From Aminobacter sp. J41 (GTDB taxonomy: Bacteria; Pseudomonadota; Alphaproteobacteria; Rhizobiales; Rhizobiaceae), in NCBI RefSeq assembly GCF_000526635.1, contig NZ_JAGL01000005.1, forward strand, positions 44,503 through 108,502: a stretch of DNA of 64,000 nucleotides, written 5' to 3'. Positions 10,124 to 18,861 of this stretch are shown in pieces; positions within the stretch are counted from its first letter, which is position 1, and every line of letters starts with the position of its first letter. The position numbers and the translations under genes were made by a program. The notes under the pieces were generated by a model. The model made no database searches. It was not told the DNA's origin and saw only the letters and a program-made list of their open reading frames with translations.

Positions 10124-11584
10124 ATGCAGAGAATCACCGGGCCAAATTGCCGGGACAGAAGCCGGCGGAGCAGAAGCGCATGCGCGCGCCTTGCGGCCGC
10201 GCTGGCCGCGGTATGCGTGGTGCTCGGCGAGGCGCTGGCCCATGCCACGGACCGAGGCCATGTGCTGCTTCTGCCGACAAACTATTATCTTGCTGGCGGC
10301 GCAGTCGCTGTGGCGCTGACCTTCGCGGTGCTGGCGGTCGGCTCGCTCACCGTCCTCGACCGATTTGCCGATGTCCGCATCAGGCTTTTCGCGGTACCCG
10401 ACAAGCTGCTGCTGGCGGGAAGCTTCATCTGCCTGGCATTCTTGGCAGCACTCGTCGTGATCGGCTTTATCGGCAGCCGCGATCCGCTGTCCAATCCGCT
10501 GCCGCTGATGGTCTGGACGGTAGTCTGGGTCGGACTGACGCTCCTGCAGGGCATCGCGGGCGACCTCTGGCGCTGGATCAATCCCTGGTACGCGCCGGCG
10601 CGGCTTCTTTCTCGTTTGCTCGGGCGCGGCACGGGCGATCGCATGCCAGCGTGGCTAGGCTACTGGCCGGCCATCGTCCAGTTTTTTGCCTTCGCCTGGT
10701 TCGAGCTCGTCTACCCGGCGCCGGATGATCCGGCACGGCTAGCGGTGGCGGTCTCAGTCTACTTTACCGTGAACCTCGTGGCTGCAGTCGCCTTCGGCTA
10801 TGAGGCGTGGATGCAGCGGGGCGAATGCCTTTCCGTGTTCCTGCGGATGATTTCGCGGCTCGCGATCCTCGACAGCAAGGATGATGGAGAAGGGCGCAGG
10901 TGCCTTGCCCTGTGCCTTCCGGGCGCGAAGCTCGTGGGGGCAAAGCCGCTGCCGCTGTCGGGCACATTGTTTCTGTTGCTCGCGCTCTCCACCGTCTCGT
11001 TCGACGGGCTGATGCGCACCTTCTTCTGGTTCGGCCTGTTCGGCATCAACCCGCTCGAATTCACCGGCCGAAGCTCCGTCATCGGCATCTCAACCTTTGG
11101 CCTGATAGCGATGTTCGTGCTGCTGGCGGCCGCGTTCCTGCTGGCCGTCTGGCTCGGCGAGCGGCTGACGCGCGCTCCGGCGGGCTTTGGCCGCGCGGCG
11201 GGCACGCTAGTGTGGTCGATCATCCCGATCTCGATGGCCTATCACTTCTCGCACTATCTCGTCGTGCTGGTGATCAATGGCCAGTATGCGCTCTCGGCGT
11301 TGTCCGATCCGCTGATGAACGGTCTCGACCTGTTCGGTACGGCCGGCATGCATGTGCAGGCGGGGCTGCTGATGGGGGCCCAGTCCGCGTGGCTTGTGTG
11401 GAACCTGCAATCGGCTGCGATTATCGGCGGGCACGTGCTTGCGGTGCTCGTCGCACATGTTATTGCCGCACGGCTTTACGGGAGCGCGAGAGACGCAGCG
11501 TCAAGCCAGCTGCCGCTGGCGGCGCTGATGGCCGGTTATACCGTGTTCGGCCTGTGGCTGCTCTCCTCCCCGACGGCCGGGTGA
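10124..11584 (+). CDS. Uncharacterised polytopic membrane protein
   Basis: A 486-residue integral membrane protein with roughly ten to twelve hydrophobic segments, the first near residues 20-40. The frame is open far upstream, but that part crosses a tRNA gene, so I start at ATG 10124 just after GGGGAAGG. A conserved-looking W-R-W-I-N-P-W-Y stretch follows the fourth helix, and histidines and a Y-H-F-S-H motif occur late in the protein. Those histidines could bind metal or heme, but I do not recognise the family. It is preceded by tRNA-Ser on the other strand and followed by a hairpin, so it is probably a single-gene unit. Confidence 0.75.
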   Translation: MQRITGPNCRDRSRRSRSACARLAAALAAVCVVLGEALAHATDRGHVLLLPTNYYLAGGAVAVALTFAVLAVGSLTVLDRFADVRIRLFAVPDKLLLAGSFICLAFLAALVVIGFIGSRDPLSNPLPLMVWTVVWVGLTLLQGIAGDLWRWINPWYAPARLLSRLLGRGTGDRMPAWLGYWPAIVQFFAFAWFELVYPAPDDPARLAVAVSVYFTVNLVAAVAFGYEAWMQRGECLSVFLRMISRLAILDSKDDGEGRRCLALCLPGAKLVGAKPLPLSGTLFLLLALSTVSFDGLMRTFFWFGLFGINPLEFTGRSSVIGISTFGLIAMFVLLAAAFLLAVWLGERLTRAPAGFGRAAGTLVWSIIPISMAYHFSHYLVVLVINGQYALSALSDPLMNGLDLFGTAGMHVQAGLLMGAQSAWLVWNLQSAAIIGGHVLAVLVAHVIAARLYGSARDAASSQLPLAALMAGYTVFGLWLLSSPTAG

Positions 11585-11588
11585 CAAA

Positions 11589-11622
11589 ACCGTTCCTGCA
11601 AATTGCCTTGTTGCGGAACGGT
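11589..11622. terminator. Hairpin between membrane protein and Liv-type operon
   Basis: ACCGTTCC (11589-11596) pairs perfectly with GGAACGGT (11615-11622), and GCAA with TTGC extends the stem inside one bulged T. It starts a few bases after the stop codon of the membrane protein. There is no T-run, so intrinsic termination is uncertain. Confidence 0.4.
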
Positions 11623-11707
11623 GGCCTAACCCTGTACCAATTGACGTAGCGTTGGGCAGGCTGTGCGGGGATGCGCAGCGTTCGGCGCGGGTTTGTGAAG
11701 GGGATCA

Positions 11708-13015
11708 ATGATGACCGACATCGTGCATTCTTCCAGCATCCTGACAAGTTCGATATCCCGACGCAGCGCCCTGAAGGGGCTTGGCGCCGCGGCCGCGCTC
11801 GGCACCACACCGGGCTTCGTGCGCTATGCGCAGGCGCAGTCTTCCGCACCGATCAAGATCGGTTTCCAGGCACACCGCACAGGCATCGGCGCCGCCTATG
11901 GGCGCTGGTACGAGCGCACCACCGCCGCCGCCGTGAAGGCGATCAACGAGGCCGGCGGCATCAACGGCCGCCCGATCGAGATCGTCATCGAGGATGATGG
12001 CACCGACGCCGCACGCGGCGCCGAAGTGGTCGAGAAATTCGCCAACCAGCACAAGGTTGACCTGATCTACGGCACGCTGTTCAGCCATGTCGTCGTCGGG
12101 TCCTCGCCGGCGGCGGGCGAGCTCAAGATCCCGTATTATGTTGTCTCCGAGGGCTATCACGTCGCCTCCGGCAAGATGAACCGCTGGGTCGTGCAGCCAG
12201 GCATCACCGACGTGCGCCAGCAGTGCCGCTCGGTCGCACCGTGGATCATGAACAATGTCGGCAAGAAGGTCACGATGATCTATCCGGACTATGCGTTCGG
12301 CCACGACCACCGCGACTTCTTCGCGCCGGCCGTCGAGGAGCAGGGCGGCCAGGTGGTGGCGAAGATCGCCATCCCGCCCACCGAGACCTCCTTCACCCGC
12401 TATTTCCCGCAGATCCCGTCGGACATCGACGTGATCTACCACGTCATGGTCGGCCCGGCCGTGCTCACCTTCGTCAAGGAACTCGGCGAGTTCTACGGCG
12501 GCAGCGGCCCGAAACTGTTCGGCTTCATCGACTCACTCGAGGCGGTCGACATCAACAGCCCCGGCCTCGAATTCCTCGAGGGCTCGCACTTCTGGGAAGG
12601 CTCGCCGCGCTACCTGCAGGCGAATGCCAGCGAACATGAGAAGGCCTATCGCGCAGCCGTCGGTCTCGACGACAATGGCGCCAGTGTCAACGACCCGAAG
12701 GACGTGTCGACCGCGGCGCACATGTTTGGCTGCTGGGAGACGCTCTACATCATCAAGCAGGCGATGGAAGCGGCTGACTACAAGGGGCCGGAAGATCGCG
12801 CCAAGCTGATCGAGGCGACCGAAGCCATCACCGACATTCCGGAAGGCGCGGAGCATCCGCAGGGCGCAAAGGTGTTCAACGGCAAGCTCCACCAGGTGTT
12901 CGGTACGCAGAACATCTCGGTGGTAGAGAACGGCCGCCTCAACGTGGTGCACCGCACCTCGATCGAGGACGGCCTGTACGAACCCGAAGCCGACTACACC
13001 ACCCAGCCGCTTTGA
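11708..13015 (+). CDS. Liv-type ABC transporter periplasmic binding protein (Tat exported)
   Basis: A type 1 periplasmic binding protein (Peripla_BP_6/LivK family) of 435 residues. The N-terminus carries a twin-arginine signal, SRRSALKG at about residues 18-25, followed by an A/G-rich hydrophobic stretch, suggesting export in folded form. The mature part contains the GxxxxGRPIEIVIEDDG segment typical of the family. It heads a transporter set of two permeases and two ATPases. Family members bind branched-chain amino acids, amides, urea or aromatic acids, so the ligand cannot be read from sequence. The downstream catabolic genes make an N-heterocyclic acid or amide plausible. A repeat-filled gap of 373 bases separates it from the permease genes. 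Confidence 0.92.
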   Translation: MMTDIVHSSSILTSSISRRSALKGLGAAAALGTTPGFVRYAQAQSSAPIKIGFQAHRTGIGAAYGRWYERTTAAAVKAINEAGGINGRPIEIVIEDDGTDAARGAEVVEKFANQHKVDLIYGTLFSHVVVGSSPAAGELKIPYYVVSEGYHVASGKMNRWVVQPGITDVRQQCRSVAPWIMNNVGKKVTMIYPDYAFGHDHRDFFAPAVEEQGGQVVAKIAIPPTETSFTRYFPQIPSDIDVIYHVMVGPAVLTFVKELGEFYGGSGPKLFGFIDSLEAVDINSPGLEFLEGSHFWEGSPRYLQANASEHEKAYRAAVGLDDNGASVNDPKDVSTAAHMFGCWETLYIIKQAMEAADYKGPEDRAKLIEATEAITDIPEGAEHPQGAKVFNGKLHQVFGTQNISVVENGRLNVVHRTSIEDGLYEPEADYTTQPL

Positions 13016-13190
13016 GGCGCAAGCTGATCCGGCTCCGCTGGCACAAGTCCGCCCTGGCTGAAGCCTCTCCCCGCGTGCGGGGAGGGGAAAGGTCGGTGCG
13101 GCGATGTGAGGGGAGCGGACAAGGGCAGCAGGGGAGTTCCTGCGACCAGCTCTCCTTGGTGCCCGAACGCGCGGCCGCGACGGGATTTGC

Positions 13191-13351
13191 ACCCCAACCC
13201 CTTACCCCTCCCCACAAGGGGGAGGGGGATTTCAGCGTTATCCCTCAGCTAGAGCCGCGTGGTTTTGCTGCGGTGGTTTTTCAGAAATCGATCGGTGCAA
13301 ACCTCTCCCGATCCCCCTTCCCCTTGTGGGGAGGGGTTAGGGGTGGGGGTA
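13191..13351. repeat. Repeat family A, inverted pair 2
   Basis: Two copies of the C/G-rich unit, 13191-13230 and 13311-13351, face each other across about 80 bases. Each unit can fold alone (CCCCTCCCC-ACAA-GGGGGAGGGG type), and the whole pair can fold as one long cruciform. It occupies most of the gap 13016-13388 between the binding-protein gene and the first permease gene; no ORF or promoter is recognised in the remainder. As it lies inside a presumed operon it may trim permease expression relative to the binding protein. Confidence 0.88.
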
Positions 13352-13388
13352 AATTGCGCCGACAGTTTACGCATGCAGGGAGAAGCTG

Positions 13389-14273
13389 ATGTCGTTCGGC
13401 CCGATGTTCCTGCTGGCGACGATGGAGGGCCTCGTCATGGCGGCGGTGCTGGCGCTGACGGCGCTCGGCCTGTCGCTGGTATTCGGCGTCATGCGCATCG
13501 TTAATGTCGCCCATGGCGAGATGTTCATGCTGGGCGCCGTGCTGGCCTGGGCGATCTCGACTGCATTCGCCGGCCATCCGTCCATCGGTTTCGTCGCCGC
13601 GCTCCTCGTCGCGCCACTCGTGGTTGGCGGTGTGGCGATGCTATCCGAGCGGCTGGTGCTACGCCAGCTGAACTATGATCCCGAGGCGACGATCGTCGCC
13701 ACCATCGGCCTTCTCTACATCATCCAGCAACTGGCCTTGACCTTCTATGGCGCGGATGCACGGCCGGTGCAGGCGCCGTTCAACGTGCGCGTCCAGCTGC
13801 CCTGGTTCGGCTATTCCGGCTACAAGCTGTTCGTGATCTTCGCCGCCATCGTGCTGATGCTGGCGACCTGGTTCGTGCTGACGCGCACGAAGATCGGTCT
13901 CATCATGCGGGCCACCCAGTATGATCGCGAAACCGCGCTCGCCTTCGGCATCCCGGTCGACCGCGTCTATGCCGGCGTGTTTGCGCTCGGCGCGATGCTG
14001 GCGGCAACGGCGGCGGTGCTGGTCGTGCCGATCCAGCAGGCGCACTACCTGATGGGGCGCGACCCGCTGCTCCTCTCCTTCATCGTCGTCATCATCGGTG
14101 GCCTCGGCTCGCTGCGCGGCACGATCATCGCCGCGCTGCTGATCGGCCTTTCCGACGGCATCATCTCGACGCTCTATTTCTCGCCGACGCTGGCAAAAAT
14201 GCTGGCGACGCTGCTGGTGGCGATGGTGCTGGTGTTCCGCCCGCAGGGCCTGTTCGGGACGGTGGCGAAATGA
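13389..14273 (+). CDS. Liv-type ABC transporter permease, LivH family
   Basis: An inner-membrane permease of 294 residues with about eight hydrophobic helices. It has the LivH signature GLSLVFGVMRIVNVAHGE near residues 25-42 and a second conserved region GGLGSLRGTIIAALLIG near residues 237-253 that contacts the ATPases. It forms the translocation path together with the LivM-type permease that starts inside its last codons (4-base overlap). An AGGGAGAAG ribosome binding site precedes ATG 13389, just after a family A repeat. Confidence 0.92.
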   Translation: MSFGPMFLLATMEGLVMAAVLALTALGLSLVFGVMRIVNVAHGEMFMLGAVLAWAISTAFAGHPSIGFVAALLVAPLVVGGVAMLSERLVLRQLNYDPEATIVATIGLLYIIQQLALTFYGADARPVQAPFNVRVQLPWFGYSGYKLFVIFAAIVLMLATWFVLTRTKIGLIMRATQYDRETALAFGIPVDRVYAGVFALGAMLAATAAVLVVPIQQAHYLMGRDPLLLSFIVVIIGGLGSLRGTIIAALLIGLSDGIISTLYFSPTLAKMLATLLVAMVLVFRPQGLFGTVAK

Positions 14274-15235
14274 CTATGCCCCGCTCGACCCGCAAGGACA
14301 TTTTTCTGCACCTCGCCGTCATCGCGGTGCTGCTTGCCGCCAATTACGTGCTGCCCGAATACCATCGGAGCGTGTTCTCGCGCGTGCTGGTGCTGGCCGT
14401 CTTCGCGATGGGCTACAATCTGCTGTTCGGCTACACCGGGCTGCTCAGCCTTGGCCACGCGATGTTCTTCGCCGCCGGCATGTATGGCGCGGGGTTACCG
14501 ATCTACCATCTCGGCTGGAACGTGCCGGTTTCCTTTGCCAGCGGCATCGTTTCGGGCGCGCTGCTGGCACTGGTGATCGGACTGCTTGCGCTGCGCACGA
14601 CTGGCGTCGCCTTCATGATCGTGACGATGATGTTCGCGCAGGTGGGCTATCTCACCTCGCTGTTCTTCACGACCTGGACGCGTGGCGAAGAAGGGTTGGT
14701 GCTGACGCCCGCCATGCGCACGCTTGACCTTGGCGGCACGGCGATCAGCCTGTCGGAGCCATCGCTGCGCTACCTGATCGGCTGGGCGCTGTTCTCGATC
14801 GTGCTGCTCCTTTCGCTCTGGCTGGTGCGCTCGCCGTTCGGGCGCACGCTGGTCGCGATCCGTGAGAACGAGGAGCGGATGCGCATGCTGGGCTACGATA
14901 CTTTTCGGGCAAAGCTGTCGGCGGTGGTGCTTTCCGGCACCTTCTGCGCGGGGGCCGGTGCTGCCTACGGCATCCTGTTCGGTTATGTCGGCTCGGGCTT
15001 TGCCTCGATCCAGTACTCTATCCTGCCGCTCCTCTGGGTGCTGGCGGGTGGCGCCGCGACCACGCTGGGGCCGCTGATCGGCACGTTCTTCATGTTTTAC
15101 ATCATCGACTACACGTCGGGTCTGACGTCCGCTTATCTGCTGCTGGTCGGTGTGGCGTTGATCCTGCTGATCCTGTTCTTCCCCAAGGGGCTGCTCGGGA
15201 CCATTCGCGAGAGGTGGGCGAAATGGCTGCCATGA
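14270..15235 (+). CDS. Liv-type ABC transporter permease, LivM family
   Basis: A 321-residue membrane permease with about nine helices. The family motif YNLLFGYTGLLSLGHAMFF lies near residues 45-63, and the coupling-loop region RTLVAIRENEERMRMLGY near residues 192-209. Length and motif order match LivM proteins. It overlaps LivH by 4 bases and the first ATPase gene by 13 bases, so the four cytoplasmic-side genes are tightly coupled. Partner of the LivH-type permease above. Confidence 0.92.
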   Translation: MTMPRSTRKDIFLHLAVIAVLLAANYVLPEYHRSVFSRVLVLAVFAMGYNLLFGYTGLLSLGHAMFFAAGMYGAGLPIYHLGWNVPVSFASGIVSGALLALVIGLLALRTTGVAFMIVTMMFAQVGYLTSLFFTTWTRGEEGLVLTPAMRTLDLGGTAISLSEPSLRYLIGWALFSIVLLLSLWLVRSPFGRTLVAIRENEERMRMLGYDTFRAKLSAVVLSGTFCAGAGAAYGILFGYVGSGFASIQYSILPLLWVLAGGAATTLGPLIGTFFMFYIIDYTSGLTSAYLLLVGVALILLILFFPKGLLGTIRERWAKWLP

Positions 15236-15966
15236 CGCCGCTCATCGAGACGAGGGGGCTGACGAAGCACTTTGGCGGACTGAAGGCTGTTGACGGGGTC
15301 GACTTCCGGCTTGACAAGGGCGAGATCCGTGCGGTGATCGGCCCGAATGGTGCCGGCAAAACCACCTTCGTCAGCCTGATCTGCGGCCGCATCCAGCCGT
15401 CGGAAGGCACCATCCTGCTAGACGGTGCGGACATCACGAGCATGCCGGCGCACAAGCGGGTGCTGGCGGGCATTGCCTACACCTTCCAGATCACCAGCAT
15501 CTTTCCAAAGCTCACCGTCTACGACAACGTCGCGCTATCGGTGCAGCGCAGGCTGCTGGCAAAAGGGCGCGTCACGCATGGGGCGCTGGCGAGCGGCGTT
15601 GAGGAGGCACTCGAGCGCGTCGGGCTCGCGGGGCGCGCGGAAACGCTTGCCGGCAACCTTTCCTACGGCCACCAGCGCCTGCTTGAAGTTGCGATGGGCC
15701 TTGCGCTGCAGCCGCGCCTCCTCATCCTCGACGAGCCGACTCAGGGGCTTTCGGACGGCGAGATCGAGACCTTCATTGCGCTGGTGCGCGAGGTCGCGCG
15801 CGATGCGACCGTCATGCTGATCGAGCACAACATGCAGGTGGTGATGGAACTCGCGCAGAAGATCACGGTGCTGAGCTTCGGCAAGATCCTCGCCGAGGGC
15901 TCGCCGGAGGAAATCCGTGCCAACGTCGCCGTGCAGGACGCCTATCTCGGAGGCAGCCATGGCTGA
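15223..15966 (+). CDS. Liv-type ABC transporter ATPase, LivG family
   Basis: A cytoplasmic ATPase of 247 residues that powers the Liv-type importer. Walker A GPNGAGKTT, signature LSYGHQRLLEVAMGLA and Walker B LLILDEPTQGLS are all intact, and the switch histidine follows in LIEHNM. I choose ATG 15223, preceded by GAGGTGGG, rather than the in-frame GTG nine bases earlier. The signature has Y-G-H in place of the common G-G-Q, which is normal in LivG proteins. It overlaps LivM and LivF. Confidence 0.93.
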   Translation: MAAMTPLIETRGLTKHFGGLKAVDGVDFRLDKGEIRAVIGPNGAGKTTFVSLICGRIQPSEGTILLDGADITSMPAHKRVLAGIAYTFQITSIFPKLTVYDNVALSVQRRLLAKGRVTHGALASGVEEALERVGLAGRAETLAGNLSYGHQRLLEVAMGLALQPRLLILDEPTQGLSDGEIETFIALVREVARDATVMLIEHNMQVVMELAQKITVLSFGKILAEGSPEEIRANVAVQDAYLGGSHG

Positions 15967-16666
15967 CGCGCTGACGATCTCCGGGCTCGACGCCTATTAC
16001 GGCGAGGTGCAGGTGCTGCGCGGCTTCGAGCTGACGCTGAAGAAAGGCGAGGTGCTGTGCCTGCTCGGCCGCAACGGTGCCGGCAAGACAACGGCGCTGA
16101 AGTCGATCATGGGTCTTGTCAGCGTGCGCGCCGGCCATATCATCAAGGACGGCAAGGATCTGACGAAACTGCCGGCGCACGAGGTGCCTAAGACCGGCGT
16201 TGCATACGTGCCGCAGGGCAGGCGGCTGTTTGCCGAGCTCACGGTCGCCGAAAACCTCGAGATCGGCCTGATGACCCGCGGCAAGGGCGACGTTACACGT
16301 GAATCGGTGCTGGGGCTGTTTCCGGTGCTGCGCGAGCGCCTGTCGCAGCGCTCCGGCACGCTATCGGGCGGTGAGCAGCAGATGCTGGCAATGGCCCGAG
16401 CGCTTTGCATCGAACCCGATGTGCTGCTCCTCGACGAGCCGACCGAGGGCCTGATGCCCTCGATGATTGCCCGCATCCGCGAGGCGGTGGCGGAACTGCG
16501 CCAGCGCGGCGTCTCGACGATTCTCGTGGAACAGCGCGTCGACGCGGTGCTGTCACTCGCCGACCGCGTGGCATTTATCGAGAATGGTCAGAACCGCGAG
16601 ACGGTGCCGGTCGAAGATGTGCGGGCGGATCCGGATTATGTGCGGCGGTATGTGGGGGTGAGCTAG
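15959..16666 (+). CDS. Liv-type ABC transporter ATPase, LivF family
   Basis: The second ATPase of the importer, 235 residues. Walker A GRNGAGKTTALKSIMG, signature LSGGEQQMLAMARAL and Walker B VLLLDEPTEGL are intact; LPAHE and VAYVPQGRRLF are typical LivF features. ATG 15959 follows a GGAGG motif and overlaps LivG by 8 bases. It closes the transporter set; a weak hairpin and a pair of family B repeats follow. Confidence 0.93.
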   Translation: MADALTISGLDAYYGEVQVLRGFELTLKKGEVLCLLGRNGAGKTTALKSIMGLVSVRAGHIIKDGKDLTKLPAHEVPKTGVAYVPQGRRLFAELTVAENLEIGLMTRGKGDVTRESVLGLFPVLRERLSQRSGTLSGGEQQMLAMARALCIEPDVLLLDEPTEGLMPSMIARIREAVAELRQRGVSTILVEQRVDAVLSLADRVAFIENGQNRETVPVEDVRADPDYVRRYVGVS

Positions 16667-16737
16667 GGGGAGCGAGATGCTCCCTTGCATCATCGGTTCC
16701 GGCTGCCCTCTGCCTCACCCTTCGTACCTGCGCTAGA

Positions 16738-16922
16738 CGCCCCCTCCGGCGCTTCGTGCCACCTCCCCCGCTCGCAGGGGAGGATCCTCTGGCTCTGGGC
16801 TTCATCAGTGGTGTGCTTACCCCACAACGAAGCCTGCTCGGCTATCCTTTCAACCTGCACGGCATCCGGATCCTCCCCCATTTATGGGGGAGGGGGACCA
16901 TGCGAAGCATGGTGGGGGGCTG
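16738..16922. repeat. Repeat family B, inverted pair 1
   Basis: Unit B1 (16738-16790) reads cccctccggcgcttcgtgcc at its start, followed by a hairpin CCTCCCCC...GGGGAGG and GGATCC-like bases. Unit B2 (16867-16922) is the same design inverted (ATCCTCCCCC, short loop, GGGGGAGGGGG, then an ACCATGC tail). They fill most of 16667-16987 between the ABC genes and the convergent flavin oxidoreductase gene. A small hairpin, GGGAGC-GAGAT-GCTCCC at 16668-16684, directly after the LivF stop may terminate transcription. No gene is seen in the gap. Confidence 0.8.
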
Positions 16923-16987
16923 CCGGGGCGAACCGTCTCACAGGAATGTCCTGAGACGAAGCATCCCCGGACGCTCCCCAAAACCTG

Positions 16988-18097
16988 CTACTTCTTCTCG
17001 ACGTCGAAGAGCGAGCGCAGGCGATGCGGCTGGCAGCGCAGATACTGGTTGGGCGCCGACACGGTTGCGCCGAGATGCGCTGCCGCATGCCAGGGCCAGC
17101 GCGGGTCGTAGAGGATGGTGCGGGCAAGGCCGACCATGTCCGCATCGCCGGTGCTGACGATTGCCTCGGCCTGCTCGTAATCGGTAATCAGGCCCACGGT
17201 GATGACCGGCATGTTGACCGCCTGTTTCACCGCGCGCGCCAGCGGCACCTGATAGCTCGGACCGAGCGGGATCTTCTGGTCCGGGTGGAGGCCGCCGCTC
17301 GACACATGGATGGCGTCGCAACCTCGCGCTTCCAGAGCCTTGGCAAACTCAATCGTCTGCTCAATGTCCCAGCCGCCTTCGACCCAGTCGGTGCCCGACA
17401 CGCGGATCGATACGGGCCGGTCGGCCGTAAAGGCCTGACGGACCGCGTCAAAGACTTCCAGCGGGAAGCGCATGCGGCTCTCGGGGCTGCCGCCATACTC
17501 GTCGTCGCGCTGATTGGACAGAGGTGACAGGAACTGGTGCAGCAGGTAGCCATGCGCGCCGTGGATCTGGATGCCGTCGATCCCAAGCCGGGCAGCGCGC
17601 TTCGCTGCGGCGGCGAAACCTTCGCGGACGCGCTTGAGCCCGTCACGGTCGAGGCTGAGCGGCGCATTGTCGGTGCTCTGGAATGGCACCGCGGATGGCG
17701 CGACCGTCTGCCAGCCGTTCGGATGATCGGGCGAGACCTGCTTTCCGCCCAGCCACGGCTTCTCGGTGGACGCCTTGCGGCCCGCATGTGCCAGTTGCAC
17801 GGCGATCGGCATATCCGACCACCGGCGGACGGAGTCGAGGACGCGGCCCATCGCCGCTTCGGTCCTGTCGTCCCACAGGCCAACATCGCCATAGGTGATG
17901 CGGCCTTCCGGCACGACCGCCGTGGCCTCGATGGTCAGGAGCGCGGCTCCCGAGAGAGCCAGGTTGCCGTAGTGGATCTGGTGCCAGTCGGTCATGCAGC
18001 CATCTTCGGCCGAATACATGCACATCGGCGCGATGACGATGCGGTTGGCGAGCTTCAGCTTGCCGACCTCGATCGGAGTGAACAGTCGTGATGCCAT
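16988..18097 (-). CDS. NADH:flavin oxidoreductase, old yellow enzyme family (YqjM-like)
   Basis: An FMN-dependent ene-reductase of 369 residues, a typical length. It reduces activated C=C bonds with NAD(P)H in the cytoplasm. The N-terminus LFTPIEVGKLKLANRIVIAP, the MCMYSA segment whose cysteine tunes FMN in YqjM-type enzymes, HAGRK, and the HGAHGYLLHQFLSP substrate-site segment are all visible. It is transcribed against the ABC operon and lies between two repeat pairs, so it is probably monocistronic. Given the neighbouring nicotinate-type genes, a role in reducing an unsaturated ring intermediate is possible but not shown. Confidence 0.92.
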   Translation of the reverse strand: MASRLFTPIEVGKLKLANRIVIAPMCMYSAEDGCMTDWHQIHYGNLALSGAALLTIEATAVVPEGRITYGDVGLWDDRTEAAMGRVLDSVRRWSDMPIAVQLAHAGRKASTEKPWLGGKQVSPDHPNGWQTVAPSAVPFQSTDNAPLSLDRDGLKRVREGFAAAAKRAARLGIDGIQIHGAHGYLLHQFLSPLSNQRDDEYGGSPESRMRFPLEVFDAVRQAFTADRPVSIRVSGTDWVEGGWDIEQTIEFAKALEARGCDAIHVSSGGLHPDQKIPLGPSYQVPLARAVKQAVNMPVITVGLITDYEQAEAIVSTGDADMVGLARTILYDPRWPWHAAAHLGATVSAPNQYLRCQPHRLRSLFDVEKK

Positions 18098-18326
18098 TGA
18101 AATTCTCTCAAGGTGCGGATCTGGGAATCAGGATGAGGTGATGAAAACATAAGACTGACCCGCGGGAAGATGGACAGCCGGTAACGTCATTATGAGAGCT
18201 CGTCGCGAAAGGCGGACGGGCAAGGTGTTGTTGGCGAAGTAGCGCAGCGTCCGTCAATTGTGTGCCCATCAGGCCAGCAATCCCCGGTGGGTTAGGGGAT
18301 CCGACTGCAAGACTGGCTCTGAATGA

Positions 18327-18377
18327 GCCCCTCCGTCGCCTTCGTGCCACGTCCCCCGCATTGCAAGGGAGGATCCC
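18327..18377. repeat. Repeat family B, single unit B3
   Basis: A unit beginning gagcccctccgtcgccttcg and ending ggaggatccc, with a degraded central hairpin (TCCCCCGCATTGCAAGGGAGG). It has the same orientation as B4 about 150 bases downstream and no inverted partner of its own, so it may be half of a decayed pair. Confidence 0.7.
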
Positions 18378-18475
18378 AAATCGTGCGGGTCGAGACGATG
18401 GTTGTCAGCTGTCAACGTGGCCGCTGATGGGGACGGAAGATGTCATCCAGATGTACTTCAGGGTTGGCGCTCTAA

Positions 18476-18730
18476 CAGCCCCCTCCGTCGCCTTCGGCGA
18501 CACCTCCCCCGCTTCGCAGGGGAGGATCCCAGGGCGTGCAGGTGGAAATAATGCGGAAACGAGTGCCAATGCGTCGCGTAGAAACTCCACCGCGCTGTTG
18601 GGCACCCGCCCCTCGGACCGACTGCTGCGACGAAGGGTAGGGACCACAACTCGGGCGAAGGGGCCGCCCCCGGATCCTCCCCCATTTCTGGGGGAGGGGG
18701 ACCATGCGCAGAATGGTGGAGGGGGCTGCT
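18476..18730. repeat. Repeat family B, inverted pair 2
   Basis: B4 (18476-18540) and B5 (18670-18730) face each other across about 130 bases. B4 carries ccgtcgccttcggcgac and a CCTCCCCC...GGGGAGG hairpin; B5 carries GGATCCTCCCCC, a short loop and GGGGGAGGGGG, then an ACCATGC tail shared with B2. This matches the B1/B2 design at 16.7-16.9 kb. Confidence 0.8.
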
Positions 18731-18861
18731 GGGCACCGGCGTTCCGTCTTCAATCGTCCGACACGCGCGCGGCTTCCACATCATGCAGCGATCTGCCTCT
18801 GAGAGCTGCCGGGGCGCGGCCGCTTGCGAAGCAACGCGCGGCAGGCTGCCTCGTAGCCCTT

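Larger units (their letters stand above)
18098..18861. other. 764-base gene-free stretch with family B repeats
   Basis: No convincing coding sequence lies here; the open frames present are compositional. The stretch contains one single family B unit (18327-18377) and one inverted pair (18476-18730), described separately. The first 200 bases probably carry the promoter of the flavin oxidoreductase gene, whose start is at 18097, but no clear boxes are seen. The last 130 bases lead into the end of pncA. Confidence 0.7.
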
